Source: Chitinophagaceae bacterium IBVUCB1 (GTDB taxonomy: Bacteria > Bacteroidota > Bacteroidia > Chitinophagales > Chitinophagaceae). From it: a stretch of DNA of 64,000 bases. The notes beneath the pieces were generated by a model that was not told the DNA's origin, searched no databases, and saw nothing but the letters and a program-made list of their open reading frames with translations. A program made the translations under genes and the position numbers. Below, piece after piece: positions 1-9,137 of the stretch. Position 1 is the first letter of the stretch; each line of letters opens with the position of its first letter. Location: the NCBI GenBank assembly GCA_002127285.1, contig NFUW01000001.1, positions 1,430,568 through 1,494,567 on the forward strand. Direction: 5' to 3'.

Positions 1-1
1 T

Positions 2-466
2 ACCATGATGGATATTTTCCCTAACCTGTTCGATTGGTTGCATTTGCAGGATGTAAACACACGGGTAGTAATAGGGATTATGGCAATTGTAGCCATCATC
101 AATCTGGCAGCCGCATTGCTCATACTGATAGTAGAGCAGGTGCGTATGGTTGGCATCTTAAAAGCACAAGGTATGCCTACGGGGCAGTTGCAACGGGTGT
201 TTCTGTATCATGCAGCCATCATATCAGGCATTGGCATTATTGCAGGCAATATACTGGCATTAGGTATTTGCTGGCTGCAATTAAAAACGGGCTTCTTAAA
301 ACTGACTGAGGCAAGTTATTCACTTAAATATGTGCCTGTAAAGCTATATTGGTGGCAACCATTGGTGATAGATGCTGCAACCATCTTGCTATGCATACTA
401 TGTATGTGGCTGCCATCGTTGTATATTCGTCGTATTCAGCCGGCAAGGGTTTTGCAATTCAAATAG
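2..466 (+). CDS. FtsX-like ABC transporter permease, C-terminal part
   Basis: This is the 3' end of a gene cut by the window edge; the reading frame is open from base 2, so the ATG at 5 need not be the start. The visible part has three hydrophobic segments (about residues 20-43, 68-90 and 117-135) separated by a cytoplasmic loop and a polar stretch. It ends with an IRRIQPARVLQFK tail, the usual ending of FtsX/MacB/LolC-type permeases, which pair with an ATPase to move or release substrates at the inner membrane. The 'GILKAQGMPTGQL' loop matches the conserved 'lrAlGas..qi' motif of the family. The substrate cannot be told; a LolE/LolC-like lipoprotein releaser is possible. Confidence 0.75.
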   Translation, partial: TMMDIFPNLFDWLHLQDVNTRVVIGIMAIVAIINLAAALLILIVEQVRMVGILKAQGMPTGQLQRVFLYHAAIISGIGIIAGNILALGICWLQLKTGFLKLTEASYSLKYVPVKLYWWQPLVIDAATILLCILCMWLPSLYIRRIQPARVLQFK

Positions 467-483
467 TGTACCCTGCAAATGAC

Positions 484-1425
484 ATGAGCAACAAACAACA
501 ATACATAAGCATCTGCCAAGCCAATAGGCAAATACCCGTTTTTTTGCAACACTGGTGGATGGATGCTGTATGCACTGATTGGGATGTTGCCATAGCCATG
601 AATGGCGATACGGTAGCAGGTATATGGCCTTATAACAAAGAGCAGAAAGCAGGTGTAAGCCTGATACGTACCCCTAAACTGACACCCTATCAAGGTACTT
701 ATGTATTATATCCACCCGACTTGAAAGCTGCTAATCGCGATAGCTTTGAACATGAAACAGTCAGCGAACTGATAAAACAATTACCATCTGCCAATGTATG
801 GAGCATGTCGTTGCTGCCTAAACAGTTTCAGGCAGGGTTGTATAAACATGCAGGATTCACCATCAGTGCAAAGCAGACTTTTCTGATTGACCTGACGCAA
901 GACGAACAAGCGTTGCTGGCAAGCATGAAAGAAAGCTTGCGCCGGCATATAAAAAGTGCAAATGGAACATTGGAAATTACAGAAGATAATGCAGCTGTCA
1001 ACCTGCTGTTTGAATACCAAAAACACACGCTCGATAAAAAAGACGTAATGCAGGCATATAACCTTGCAGATATGCAGCGGCTGATGCAGGCTTGTATTGA
1101 TAACTACGCAGGCGCAATATATGTAGCAAAACAGGGTAGTGATGTGTTAGCAGCTGTATGGAATGTATGGGATGCAGACAATAGCTACTACCTGATGGGG
1201 GCGCAAAAGCAGGGTAATGATAATAACAAAGCCATGCCTGCTTTGCTTTGGCACTGCATACAACTTGCCAAGCAGCGGGGTAATAAATATTTCGATTTGG
1301 AAGGCAGCATGGATACAGGTGTAGAACGGTTTTTTCGCAGCTTTGGCGGACAAAGAGAACTCTACCTTACCCTGAAAAAAAACAATTCTTTTATCTGGAA
1401 GCTGAAAGAAATGTTGAGGGGTTAG
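484..1425 (+). CDS. FemAB/GNAT-like acyltransferase
   Basis: A 313-residue cytosolic protein without signal peptide. The ATG at 484 is chosen over the upstream in-frame codons because those overlap the preceding permease gene and encode non-native-looking sequence. The C-terminal half (ALLWHCIQLAKQRGNKYFDLEGSMD, then VERFFRSFGG, seen around residues 245-285) matches the Acetyltransf_6/FemAB-like GNAT fold, in which the 'yfDleGs....v..Ff.~FGg' pattern forms the acyl-donor site. Such proteins transfer amino-acyl or acyl groups in envelope or polysaccharide synthesis; the substrate here is unknown. It lies 17 bases after the permease gene, so the two may share a transcript. Its stop overlaps the stop of the convergent SIMPL gene by a few bases. 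Confidence 0.65.
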   Translation: MSNKQQYISICQANRQIPVFLQHWWMDAVCTDWDVAIAMNGDTVAGIWPYNKEQKAGVSLIRTPKLTPYQGTYVLYPPDLKAANRDSFEHETVSELIKQLPSANVWSMSLLPKQFQAGLYKHAGFTISAKQTFLIDLTQDEQALLASMKESLRRHIKSANGTLEITEDNAAVNLLFEYQKHTLDKKDVMQAYNLADMQRLMQACIDNYAGAIYVAKQGSDVLAAVWNVWDADNSYYLMGAQKQGNDNNKAMPALLWHCIQLAKQRGNKYFDLEGSMDTGVERFFRSFGGQRELYLTLKKNNSFIWKLKEMLRG

Positions 1426-2153
1426 TCCAGCTCATACTCCAGCCTTACGGTAATGCTCGCCGTTTTGTTCTTACTGGTAATATTGAATGCTCCGCCATAG
1501 CTATAATCTTCATTGCTGTATTGACCTGTAATCTGAAACACCCCCATAGCGGCTTTGCGTAGCCTGCCCAGTTTACTGTTTGCATTTGTTGCTATTGTAG
1601 TAGCACGGTTATACGCATCTGCAGATGCTTTGGCAAGCAGATTTATCTTCAGGTCAGATAGTTTGGTATAATAGTATAGTGGCTCACCAGAGCTTAATTC
1701 AATGCCTGATTGCAGCAGTTCTGTTATTTCCCTTGATATTTTTTCTACACCATCCAGATTTTTCGATTCTATTTTCACTGTTTGCATTAACTGATAGCCA
1801 ACAAATGTATTACCCGTTTGCCTGCCATTGTCGTCGTATGTAGTATTGAATTGTTTATTGATGACTATTGAAGAGAATTTCATTTCCTTGTCTGATATGC
1901 TGCGTTTTTGCAGGTATTCACGTACTGCTTTCTCGTCATTTTTCAGCGATGCGTATGCGTCTTTTAAGTCCATAGAAGTACGGGTGAAAGTGGCAGACCA
2001 TACTATCAGGTCTGCAGTAAAATCGTGTTGTGAACTACCAAGCACACTCACCGTATTTTTTGTTTTGAACTTGTAATTATAAGCCCTGCCAAGCAGAAAG
2101 ATGCCTACCAGTAACGCGATAGCTACAATGATGGCTGCGGTTGTATTTTTCAT
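1422..2153 (-). CDS. SIMPL (DUF541) domain protein, membrane anchored
   Basis: A 243-residue protein. The start MKNTTAAII at 2153 is preferred because it begins directly with an N-terminal membrane helix (about residues 6-22); the longer in-frame version adds a leader with no clear function. The rest is a SIMPL/YggE-like domain: 'NTVSVLGSSQHDFTADLIVWSATF' near residues 32-55 is the typical opening strand pair, and the C-terminal 'ASITVRLEYELD' strand closes the fold. SIMPL proteins are periplasmic or surface-exposed and have been linked to oxidative stress and channel formation, but no reaction is known. The gene is convergent with the acyltransferase gene, with overlapping stop codons. Confidence 0.7.
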   Translation of the reverse strand: MKNTTAAIIVAIALLVGIFLLGRAYNYKFKTKNTVSVLGSSQHDFTADLIVWSATFTRTSMDLKDAYASLKNDEKAVREYLQKRSISDKEMKFSSIVINKQFNTTYDDNGRQTGNTFVGYQLMQTVKIESKNLDGVEKISREITELLQSGIELSSGEPLYYYTKLSDLKINLLAKASADAYNRATTIATNANSKLGRLRKAAMGVFQITGQYSNEDYSYGGAFNITSKNKTASITVRLEYELD

Positions 2154-2275
2154 ACCATTGCTTCTTACAGTGAAGATAGGTATTATATATACAAAATGGC
2201 AATGCTTAACGGTTTGATAAGACATTTTGTCTCATATTGCAGCTATGGCAAAATAATTGAAGCTATTTTTGCACC

Positions 2276-2902
2276 ATGTTTTTTAAAAAGAAAAAACCAA
2301 TGAGTGAGCAGACATCAGAAAAAGAGCAGGTAATAAATGAAAATGCCGACAACCTGTCAGCAACAATAAACGAAGAAGCACTGGCAGCCAGCATCAATAC
2401 AGACGATAGCGTAAACGGTATGCAGCATCTGGATGACGAAATTGGCGAAGAAAGTGAGCTGGAAAAACTACAGGTAGAGCTGGACGAAACCAAAGATAAA
2501 TACATGCGTTTAGTTGCCGAGTTCGACAACTTTCGCAAGCGTAATGCGAAAGAGCGCATAGAGTTGATACAAACCGCAGGCAAAGATGTAATACAATCGC
2601 TGCTGGATGTGCTGGATGATAGCGAACGCGCGCAAAAGCAAATGGAAACATCCGAAGACCTGATACAGATAAAAGAAGGTATCAATCTCGTATTTAACAA
2701 ATTGCAAGCCACGTTGCAACATAAGGGACTGAAGAAAATGGAAGCGAAAAACCACGCTTTTGATGCCGACCTGCACGAGGCGATAACCGAGATACCTGCA
2801 CCAAATGAGGATATGGTAGGCAAAGTGATAGACGAGGTGCAGCCGGGTTATTACCTGAACGATAAACTCATCCGCTTTGCAAAAGTGGTAGTGGGTAAAT
2901 AA
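2276..2902 (+). CDS. grpE: Nucleotide exchange factor GrpE
   Basis: GrpE releases ADP from DnaK during the chaperone cycle. The protein has an acidic, low-complexity N-terminus, a long coiled coil (about residues 55-110) carrying the family signature 'YMRLVAEFDNFRKRNAKE', and a C-terminal beta domain ending 'YYLNDKLIRFAKVVV'. At 208 residues it is of normal size. Two starts are possible: the ATG at 2276 and an in-frame ATG at 2300 (MSEQTSEK); a -7-like TATTTTTG at 2264-2271 would put the transcript start close to 2276 and would favour the second. dnaJ follows 70 bases downstream, the usual GrpE-DnaJ pairing. Confidence 0.95.
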   Translation: MFFKKKKPMSEQTSEKEQVINENADNLSATINEEALAASINTDDSVNGMQHLDDEIGEESELEKLQVELDETKDKYMRLVAEFDNFRKRNAKERIELIQTAGKDVIQSLLDVLDDSERAQKQMETSEDLIQIKEGINLVFNKLQATLQHKGLKKMEAKNHAFDADLHEAITEIPAPNEDMVGKVIDEVQPGYYLNDKLIRFAKVVVGK

Positions 2903-2916
2903 ACAGCCCCTGACGA

Positions 2917-2934
2917 CCTCCCCAAAAGGGGGGG
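2917..2934. repeat. GC-rich hairpin between grpE and dnaJ
   Basis: CCTCCCC-AAAA-GGGGGGG forms a 7-bp stem (one G.T pair) with an AAAA loop in the 70-base gap. No T-run follows on the plus strand, so it is probably not a terminator. It could be a partial transcription barrier, an mRNA-stability element, or a copy of the short dispersed CCCC/GGGG intergenic repeats common in Bacteroidota genomes. Confidence 0.45.
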
Positions 2935-2972
2935 TGTTGTTTGATAAAAGAATTAAAATAAGAAAGGCCGTT

Positions 2973-4148
2973 ATGGCAAAAAGAGACTATTACGAGGTAT
3001 TAGGTGTATCAAAATCTGCAAGTGCCGATGAGATAAAAAAATCTTATCGCAAGATAGCGATGCAATACCACCCCGACCGCAACCCCGGCGATAAAGCGGC
3101 TGAAGAGAAGTTTAAAGAAGCGGCTGAGGCCTACGATGTATTGAGCAATACTGATAAAAAAGCACAGTACGACCGCTTTGGCCATGCGGGTATGGGTGGT
3201 GTGGCTGGTGGTGGCTTTAGCGGGCAGGGCGGTATGCGCATGGAAGACATCTTCCAGAACTTCGGCGATATATTTGGCGACGATATGTTTGGCAGCTTTT
3301 TTGGCGGCGGTCAGCGTAGTGGCGGCGGCGGACGCAGGCAGGGCTCTCGTGGTGCCAACCTGCGTGTGAAGCTAAAGATGAGCTACGCGGAAATAGCCAA
3401 TGGAGCAAATAAGAAAATCAAGGTTAAAAAATATGTACCCTGCAATACCTGCAATGGTAGTGGTGCAAAAGATAAAAACGCGGTGCAAACCTGTGGCGGC
3501 TGTGGTGGTAGCGGGCAAGTAAGGAAGGTAACACAAACCTTTTTGGGGCAAATGCAAACAGTTACTACCTGCCCTACCTGCAATGGCGAGGGTACACAGA
3601 TAACATCTAAATGCGGAAGCTGCAAAGGCGAGGGGCGTGTGTATGGAGAAGATACCATCAGTCTGGATATACCAGCAGGTGTGCAGGATGGTATGCAACT
3701 AAGTATGGGCGGTGCAGGCAATGCAGGCGAGCGCGGCGGCCCTAATGGCGATTTGCTGATATTGATTGAAGAAGAAAAGCATCCGCAGTTAAGGCGTAAC
3801 GAATTAGACGTTATATATCACTTGCATCTTTCATTCCCAGAAGTAGTGTTGGGTACACAGGTAGAAGTGCCAACCATAGATGGTAAAGCAAAAATAAAAA
3901 TACCTGCTGGCACACAAAGCGGTAAGATATTCCGATTGAAAGGGAAAGGCTTCCCTGCATTCCAGTCTTACGAAAAAGGCGACCAGTTAGTAGAAGTAAA
4001 TGCGTGGTCGCCACAAGACCTGACGGACGAGGAACGTGCTATATTAGAGAAGCTAAAAAAATCTAATAATTTTCAACCGGGGCCTGACGCAGAAAAAATG
4101 AAGGAAGACCGCAGTTTTTTTGATAAGATAAAAGACGCGTTCAGCTAA
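2973..4148 (+). CDS. dnaJ: Chaperone DnaJ
   Basis: Hsp40 co-chaperone that stimulates DnaK ATP hydrolysis and hands over substrates. The ATG at 2973 (MAKRDYYEVLGV) is the family start. Domains in order: J domain with the HPD motif (YHPDRNPGD, about residues 32-40), a Gly/Phe-rich linker (about 75-125), four CxxCxGxG zinc modules (CNTCNGSG, CGGCGGSG, CPTCNGEG, CGSCKGEG, about 155-225), and the two C-terminal substrate-binding beta domains. Length 391 residues, typical for a type I DnaJ. It follows grpE on the same strand and ends before a bidirectional terminator. Confidence 0.97.
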   Translation: MAKRDYYEVLGVSKSASADEIKKSYRKIAMQYHPDRNPGDKAAEEKFKEAAEAYDVLSNTDKKAQYDRFGHAGMGGVAGGGFSGQGGMRMEDIFQNFGDIFGDDMFGSFFGGGQRSGGGGRRQGSRGANLRVKLKMSYAEIANGANKKIKVKKYVPCNTCNGSGAKDKNAVQTCGGCGGSGQVRKVTQTFLGQMQTVTTCPTCNGEGTQITSKCGSCKGEGRVYGEDTISLDIPAGVQDGMQLSMGGAGNAGERGGPNGDLLILIEEEKHPQLRRNELDVIYHLHLSFPEVVLGTQVEVPTIDGKAKIKIPAGTQSGKIFRLKGKGFPAFQSYEKGDQLVEVNAWSPQDLTDEERAILEKLKKSNNFQPGPDAEKMKEDRSFFDKIKDAFS

Positions 4149-4152
4149 TAAT

Positions 4153-4181
4153 AAATAAAGGGGCATTTAGCCCCTTTATTT
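4153..4181. terminator. Bidirectional terminator after dnaJ
   Basis: AAATAAAGGGGC-ATTTA-GCCCCTTTATTT is a near-perfect palindrome flanked by A-run and T-run. It serves dnaJ on the plus strand and the convergent metallo-hydrolase gene, whose stop codon lies inside it, on the minus strand. Confidence 0.8.
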
Positions 4182-5096
4182 ATATGTATTGCCTTGTTTT
4201 GCAATATTGAACCCTTGTTTGCGTACACTATCTTCCGCAGGCTTACGCCACAAAAGTGGATTGGTATGGTTGATGTGTATGAAGTGAATTTTACTTTTTA
4301 CATAATCTGCCTCATTGGTGAAGAGTTGCATGGTTTCTGATACAAAAGGGTGTGGTACTTCTTCCATTCGCTTGCCGGGCAGTTCTGCTTCATTGTAGAA
4401 GGTAGCATCAATAAAAGCAAAGTCAACAGCTTTTACTTCATCTATTATTTGTTTGTCCCACTTCTGCCATTTATCTATGTCAGGTATAAACAGATAGCTT
4501 GTAGTGTTTGTGGTAATCTTAAAGCCAACCGTTTCTGAATATTCATCACGATGCGGCACAATGTATGGGGTGACACTAATACCGCTTGCAGGTATTACAT
4601 GTTTGCCATTTTGCAATGCATATACGCTTATGTTTTGCAGTTTTACCAACTGGCTCCACGGCCCATTTGTTTCAAAGTAATTTTTCAAAACAGGCATCGA
4701 ATAAACAGTTACTGCTTTTGCTCCCAATGCTTCACGACCTAACTGCATCAGACCTGTATAATGTCCGATGTGGGCATGGGTAATGAATATCCCATCGGGC
4801 AGGTAGTTGTATCTGCCATTTGTGATTGTCTTGAAATATTGTAATTGTTCTTTAATGTCAGGCGTAGCCTCAAATAGCCACCACTTGCGGCTTTGAGAAT
4901 CAACCAAAGCCAGACTTACGATGTATTGCTTGTCAGTTCGTTTCCATGCTTTTTCACAACAGGTTTTCTTGCATCCTATATGCGGATAGCCCCCGTCTTG
5001 CACGGTGCCCAGCACTATCATGTATGGGTTTTGAGCGTAGCTGTTACTAGCAATCAAAGCAAAGCAAACCCAAATCAAATTGCGCAATAACTGCAT
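4176..5096 (-). CDS. Secreted PqqB-like MBL-fold metallo-hydrolase
   Basis: A 306-residue protein with an N-terminal signal peptide (hydrophobic residues about 5-19, cleavage likely near SYAQ). The metallo-beta-lactamase fold shows THAHIGHYTG at residues 106-115: the family HxHxDH motif with Gly in place of Asp, a substitution seen in PqqB-type proteins. Further ligands are likely in PHRDE (about 185) and FIPDIDKW (about 206). The region CKKTCC at 42-47 resembles the metal-binding cysteines found near the N-terminus of PqqB-like proteins. There are no other pqq genes nearby, so a role in PQQ synthesis is not supported; a periplasmic hydrolase is the safer call. It lies 23 bases downstream of the barrel-protein gene on the same strand. 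Confidence 0.75.
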   Translation of the reverse strand: MQLLRNLIWVCFALIASNSYAQNPYMIVLGTVQDGGYPHIGCKKTCCEKAWKRTDKQYIVSLALVDSQSRKWWLFEATPDIKEQLQYFKTITNGRYNYLPDGIFITHAHIGHYTGLMQLGREALGAKAVTVYSMPVLKNYFETNGPWSQLVKLQNISVYALQNGKHVIPASGISVTPYIVPHRDEYSETVGFKITTNTTSYLFIPDIDKWQKWDKQIIDEVKAVDFAFIDATFYNEAELPGKRMEEVPHPFVSETMQLFTNEADYVKSKIHFIHINHTNPLLWRKPAEDSVRKQGFNIAKQGNTYK

Positions 5097-5119
5097 CGTA
5101 TCAGCAAATGCCCCTATTT

Positions 5120-5872
5120 TTAATTCGCAGCCACCAGTACCGCTTTGGGTGTGCCTGCCTTTGTGTACCGAATATCAAAGCCGACACTAAGCAGTATCAG
5201 GTTAACGTTGTAACCAGCATAAGGCCTTGTAACAACTGGCAACACACCACTACTTGTTTCCGTATAGTCCGTATTCATAAAGTTGGTGGGATAGTATTGT
5301 ATTTTGAATGCAATACCCGGATCCAAAGATATACCTGCAAACACATAAGGCATTATCAACTCTGTACGGTCGCTAAACCACTCGTTGAATTTATCTTTAT
5401 TACCACGCTTGATAAAGCCTTTTTCTTTGTAGTTGAAAGCAAAGTCAACACCGCATCCTACAAAACCATATGTACGTTTTTTCAGGTTGCCAAACTTGAT
5501 GCCGACAGGCGCACCTATGGTATACACCCTGCGCTTGATGGTGCTGTCTCCAATTTTATCTATAAAGCCTATGTTCTTTATGCCGATGCCTGTAAATACA
5601 CCGAAGTTTTTATTGAAATCGTAATTGAAATTGAACCCGAAATTGAAAAAATAACTGAAGCGAAGCGTACTTAGTTTACTCACCCCGGGTCTTTGCAGCG
5701 TTGATGTAGAAAATATAGATGCATCTAACGAATTGCTGCTGTAAAATTTCTTAGCAGGGCGCGGTTTTATGTCTATGCGTTCTGCAATATCACTTTCTTG
5801 ACCAATGGCAAGTTTGCCGATGCTGAAAATGCAAATAAAAAGCAAAGCAAATTTCAGGTGTTTGAATATCAT
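5120..5872 (-). CDS. Outer-membrane beta-barrel protein
   Basis: A 250-residue protein with a clear signal peptide (about residues 1-24, ending AIGQ). The mature part is made of alternating aromatic/hydrophobic strands such as 'LRFSYFFNFGFNFNYDF' and 'FGVFTGIGIKNIGF', typical of small porin-like or PorT-like barrels with 8-10 strands. It is the first gene of a probable two-gene leftward unit with the MBL hydrolase. No substrate or partner can be inferred. Confidence 0.6.
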   Translation of the reverse strand: MIFKHLKFALLFICIFSIGKLAIGQESDIAERIDIKPRPAKKFYSSNSLDASIFSTSTLQRPGVSKLSTLRFSYFFNFGFNFNYDFNKNFGVFTGIGIKNIGFIDKIGDSTIKRRVYTIGAPVGIKFGNLKKRTYGFVGCGVDFAFNYKEKGFIKRGNKDKFNEWFSDRTELIMPYVFAGISLDPGIAFKIQYYPTNFMNTDYTETSSGVLPVVTRPYAGYNVNLILLSVGFDIRYTKAGTPKAVLVAAN

Positions 5873-5938
5873 AATATATGTTTATGGTATAAAGATAGCA
5901 GAAACATGCCAACCTGTAAAAATTACAGTTTCTTTGGC

Positions 5939-5967
5939 TTTGGCATGGGTATTGACCTGTATCTTTA
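5939..5967 (+). promoter_or_regulatory. Predicted promoter of lon
   Basis: TTTG at 5939-5942 and TATCTTTA at 5960-5967, 17 bases apart, fit the Bacteroidota -33/-7 promoter pattern (TTTG, TAnnTTTG; last base deviates). Transcription would start near 5972, about 40 bases before the chosen lon ATG. A short inverted repeat (GTTTTGC-CT-GCAAAAC, 5974-5989) lies in the leader. Confidence 0.4.
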
Positions 5968-6012
5968 GCTGCTGTTTTGCCTGCAAAACGGCAAATATGT
6001 CATTATACGAGC

Positions 6013-8436
6013 ATGAGCACAATGAAATCAATGATAGATATGTATTTGGGGCAGCCTGAACAGGAAGTAGAATTTATGCCTATAGTACCCTTGGGCGAAG
6101 ATGAGATGGACGACCAGGAAAAGGGCAATTTACCTACCGAAGTACCCGTGATAGCACTGCGCAATACGGTGCTTTTCCCCAATGTGGTACTACCCATTAC
6201 TGTGGCCAGAGAAAAATCTGTAAAAGCCATAGCCGAAGCGCAGAAAAACGGGAAATGGATAGGTGTTGTAGCGCAGAAAGACGGTAGTACAGAAGACCCT
6301 GGCACAGACGAAATATACCGCATAGGTACACTTGCCAAAATAGTGAAGCAAATAAAAATGCCCGATGGCAATACGACCGTATTCATCATGGGGCGCATGC
6401 GTTTCGAGATTGAGAATTACAAACAAACCGAACCATACTACACTGCCGATATAAAATATCTGGAAGATAATTTTCCGCAAAACGATGCGGAGTTCGAAGC
6501 ATTGGTAGCATCTATCAAAGAGCAATCAGAAAACATCGCGCAGCAATCGCCCAACATGCCTAATGAAACCAGCATCGTGCTGCGCAATATAGAACACCAA
6601 TCTTTTCTGGTGCACTTTGTAGCGTCTAACCTGCAGGCAAAGCTCGCAGATAAACAGGCATTGCTCGAGGAGAACAATGTGAAAACCCGAGCGGAACGTC
6701 TGTTGCAACTGTTACAGTCGGAACTGCAATTACTGGAACTCAAAAACGAAATAACCAATAAAACCCGTGCAGATATAGACAAACAACAACGCGAATACTT
6801 TCTGCAACAGCAGATGAAATCTATACGCGAAGAACTTGGAGGCGACCCCAATGAACGCGAAATACAAGACCTTCAAAAACGCGCAGAGGGTATTAAATGG
6901 AGTGAGGGTGCTAAGGAACTGTTTCAGAAGAATATTGAGAAGCTGCAACGTATGCACCCCAGCACGCCCGACTATTCGGTGATATACAATCATCTGGACC
7001 TGATGCTGGATCTGCCCTGGGAGTCGTTTACAGAAGACAGTTACGATCTGAAAAAAGCACAGAAAGTACTGGATGCCGACCACTACGGTATGGATAAAAT
7101 AAAAGACCGTATACTGGAATACCTTGCCGTGCTGAAGCTGAAAGGCGATATGAAATCACCCATACTATGTTTTGTAGGCCCCCCTGGTATCGGTAAAACA
7201 TCACTCGGCAAAAGCATTGCCAATGCTATCAACAGAAAATATGTACGCCTGAGCCTCGGTGGCCTGCACGACGAGAGCGAACTGCGCGGCCACCGCAAGA
7301 CATATATCGGTGCTATGCCGGGGCGCGTTATACAATCGCTGCGCAAAATAAAATCTGCCAATCCTGTTTTTATATTAGATGAGGTAGATAAGATAGGCAA
7401 AGACTTCCGTGGCGACCCAAGTTCTGCTTTACTGGAAATATTAGACCCCGAACAAAACAATACGTTTTACGACAATTATCTGGAGCTTGAATTCGACCTG
7501 TCGAAAGTATTGTTTATAGCTACTGCCAATAGCCTCAGCGAAATACAACCCGCCCTGCGCGACAGGCTGGAGATAATACAACTGACCGGCTACTCGATGG
7601 AAGAAAAAACAGAGATAGCCAAGAACCACCTGATACCTAAGCAAAAAGAACTGCACGGGCTCAGTAAAATACCATTGAAATTCAGCGACAAAGTGCTGAA
7701 CAAAATGATACAGGAATACACCCGCGAATCGGGTGTGCGGGAACTGGACAGGCTGATAGCCAGCGTGATGCGTGCTGTAGCGAAGCAAGTAGCTATGGAA
7801 GAAAAAGTAGCGCAGCAGGTATCCGTAGAGCAGATAGAAAAAATACTGGGCAAGCCGCGCTTCAATAACGACATCTATACCAAAGGACATCCTGCGGGTG
7901 TAGCCGTTGGTCTTGCATGGACGTATGTTGGTGGTGATATATTGTTTATAGAAACGGGCTTGTCGAAAGGCAAGGGTGGGCTAACGCTTACAGGCAACCT
8001 CGGCAATGTGATGAAAGAAAGTGCGTCAACAGCACTCTCTTACCTCAAAGCACATGCTGCTGAATACAACATTGCCCCCGAAAAATTTGACGAATACAAT
8101 ATCCACGTACACGTACCCGAAGGTGCTGTACCTAAAGACGGTCCAAGTGCAGGCATAACAATGCTTACTGCGTTAACGTCTGCGTTTACAGGTCGCAAAG
8201 TACGGCCGTATATAGCTATGACGGGTGAGATAACACTACGCGGACAAGTATTACCCGTTGGTGGCATTAAAGAAAAAATACTGGCTGCCAAGCGTGCGGG
8301 TATCAAAGAAGTAATCATGTGCGCGCAAAACCAAAAAGACGTAGAGGAAATAAACCCGGCATTTATTAAAGGAGTAAAGTTTCATTACGTTACCGAAATG
8401 AGCGAAGTACTACACCTTACCTTGTCTAAGAAATAA
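6013..8436 (+). CDS. lon: ATP-dependent protease Lon
   Basis: Cytosolic homohexameric AAA+ serine protease that degrades damaged and regulatory proteins. The ATG at 6013 ([10 protein letters not shown]) is preferred; the upstream in-frame codons need a TTG start. Order of domains: Lon N-terminal substrate-binding domain (about residues 40-250), a coiled-coil bundle, AAA+ module with Walker [10 protein letters not shown] (about 388) and Walker B FILDEVDK (about 455), and the protease domain with the catalytic Ser in GPSAGI (about 709) and Lys in PVGGIKEK (about 752). About 807 residues, full length. Monocistronic, followed by its own terminator. Confidence 0.97.
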   Translation: MSTMKSMIDMYLGQPEQEVEFMPIVPLGEDEMDDQEKGNLPTEVPVIALRNTVLFPNVVLPITVAREKSVKAIAEAQKNGKWIGVVAQKDGSTEDPGTDEIYRIGTLAKIVKQIKMPDGNTTVFIMGRMRFEIENYKQTEPYYTADIKYLEDNFPQNDAEFEALVASIKEQSENIAQQSPNMPNETSIVLRNIEHQSFLVHFVASNLQAKLADKQALLEENNVKTRAERLLQLLQSELQLLELKNEITNKTRADIDKQQREYFLQQQMKSIREELGGDPNEREIQDLQKRAEGIKWSEGAKELFQKNIEKLQRMHPSTPDYSVIYNHLDLMLDLPWESFTEDSYDLKKAQKVLDADHYGMDKIKDRILEYLAVLKLKGDMKSPILCFVGPPGIGKTSLGKSIANAINRKYVRLSLGGLHDESELRGHRKTYIGAMPGRVIQSLRKIKSANPVFILDEVDKIGKDFRGDPSSALLEILDPEQNNTFYDNYLELEFDLSKVLFIATANSLSEIQPALRDRLEIIQLTGYSMEEKTEIAKNHLIPKQKELHGLSKIPLKFSDKVLNKMIQEYTRESGVRELDRLIASVMRAVAKQVAMEEKVAQQVSVEQIEKILGKPRFNNDIYTKGHPAGVAVGLAWTYVGGDILFIETGLSKGKGGLTLTGNLGNVMKESASTALSYLKAHAAEYNIAPEKFDEYNIHVHVPEGAVPKDGPSAGITMLTALTSAFTGRKVRPYIAMTGEITLRGQVLPVGGIKEKILAAKRAGIKEVIMCAQNQKDVEEINPAFIKGVKFHYVTEMSEVLHLTLSKK

Positions 8437-8456
8437 CATAGTCTATGTGCTATATT

Positions 8457-8489
8457 AAAGCGGGGTTACTTATGTAATCCCGCTTTTTA
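8457..8489 (+). terminator. Terminator after lon
   Basis: AAAGCGGGGTTAC-TTAT-GTAATCCCGCTTT followed by a T-run: a stem of about 13 bp with one G.T pair, 20 bases after the lon stop codon. Confidence 0.85.
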
Positions 8490-8517
8490 TATGTATTTTT
8501 ATTAAAATGGTACACCT

Positions 8518-9132
8518 ATGAGAAAAGCAACCCTGCTTTTATTGTGTCTATACGCATACGCCGCAACGGCAACAGATAAAACTCCCAATGGCAAAACCAT
8601 CACAACCGAGAAAGGAGATGTGATTGTATTTTCTTCTACCACAACAAAAGAAATGCACATTGCCAATACCAACGAGCGAAAGGTAGTTGACTATGGCACT
8701 CCACAACCAGTTTTGCTTAATGGCAAAGAGATATACTATGTAATGGATGACAAGCCTGATACCGTTAATAATTTTCGTAATAGCAAAATGTGGATAGAAG
8801 ACCATATTAGAATATGGCAAGCTTTCGATAAGATTATTAAAATAGAAAAACAGAAATTACCAGCTGGTTCTTACGAAATGGTTTTTAAAGACCTGATAAT
8901 TAATGAGCAAGGTAATGTGGTGTATTATACTACAAACGGCATAGTACGTCGCAAACAACAAGAACGTCTGCATGTAAAAACCGCAAGGCTAACTATTCCT
9001 TCCAAGTTGGAAGAAACTATCAATACGAAACTAAAGGATGCTATGAGCCAACAGCAATACACACCGCTATTGATTGCTAACAAACCGGTTGCTTACTACA
9101 ATTACCATACATATAGTTTCAATATCGAATAG
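8518..9132 (+). CDS. Secreted protein of unknown function, paralogue A
   Basis: A 204-residue protein with a short signal peptide (about residues 1-18). I do not recognise a named domain. It is clearly related to the next gene: both share the block LPAGSYEMVFKDLIINEQG followed by NVVYYTT (second copy: LPAGNYAYQLPDVVVNTDG, KIVYYTA) and a C-terminal 'PLLIANKPVAYYN / PLIIDGEKQPFLIN' strand. Both probably form one compact periplasmic beta-rich domain. The conserved 'G.vvYY' pattern resembles TonB-C/energy-transducer-like domains, but this is a guess. Confidence 0.6.
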   Translation: MRKATLLLLCLYAYAATATDKTPNGKTITTEKGDVIVFSSTTTKEMHIANTNERKVVDYGTPQPVLLNGKEIYYVMDDKPDTVNNFRNSKMWIEDHIRIWQAFDKIIKIEKQKLPAGSYEMVFKDLIINEQGNVVYYTTNGIVRRKQQERLHVKTARLTIPSKLEETINTKLKDAMSQQQYTPLLIANKPVAYYNYHTYSFNIE

Positions 9133-9137
9133 AAACG

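Noticed and set aside
5..466. Treating the ATG at 5 as the real start of the permease
   Set aside because: The frame is open to the window edge and the protein matches only the C-terminal part of FtsX-like permeases.
2917..2934. Terminator between grpE and dnaJ
   Set aside because: The hairpin lacks a T-run on the gene strand, and the two genes are usually co-expressed.
4176..5096. PQQ biosynthesis gene pqqB
   Set aside because: The protein is secreted and no other pqq genes are nearby; only the fold and the HxHxGH motif agree.
5108..5674. Long rightward open frame opposite the outer-membrane barrel gene
   Set aside because: Composition is unlike a real protein and the opposite frame has a signal peptide and barrel-like strands; it is a shadow.
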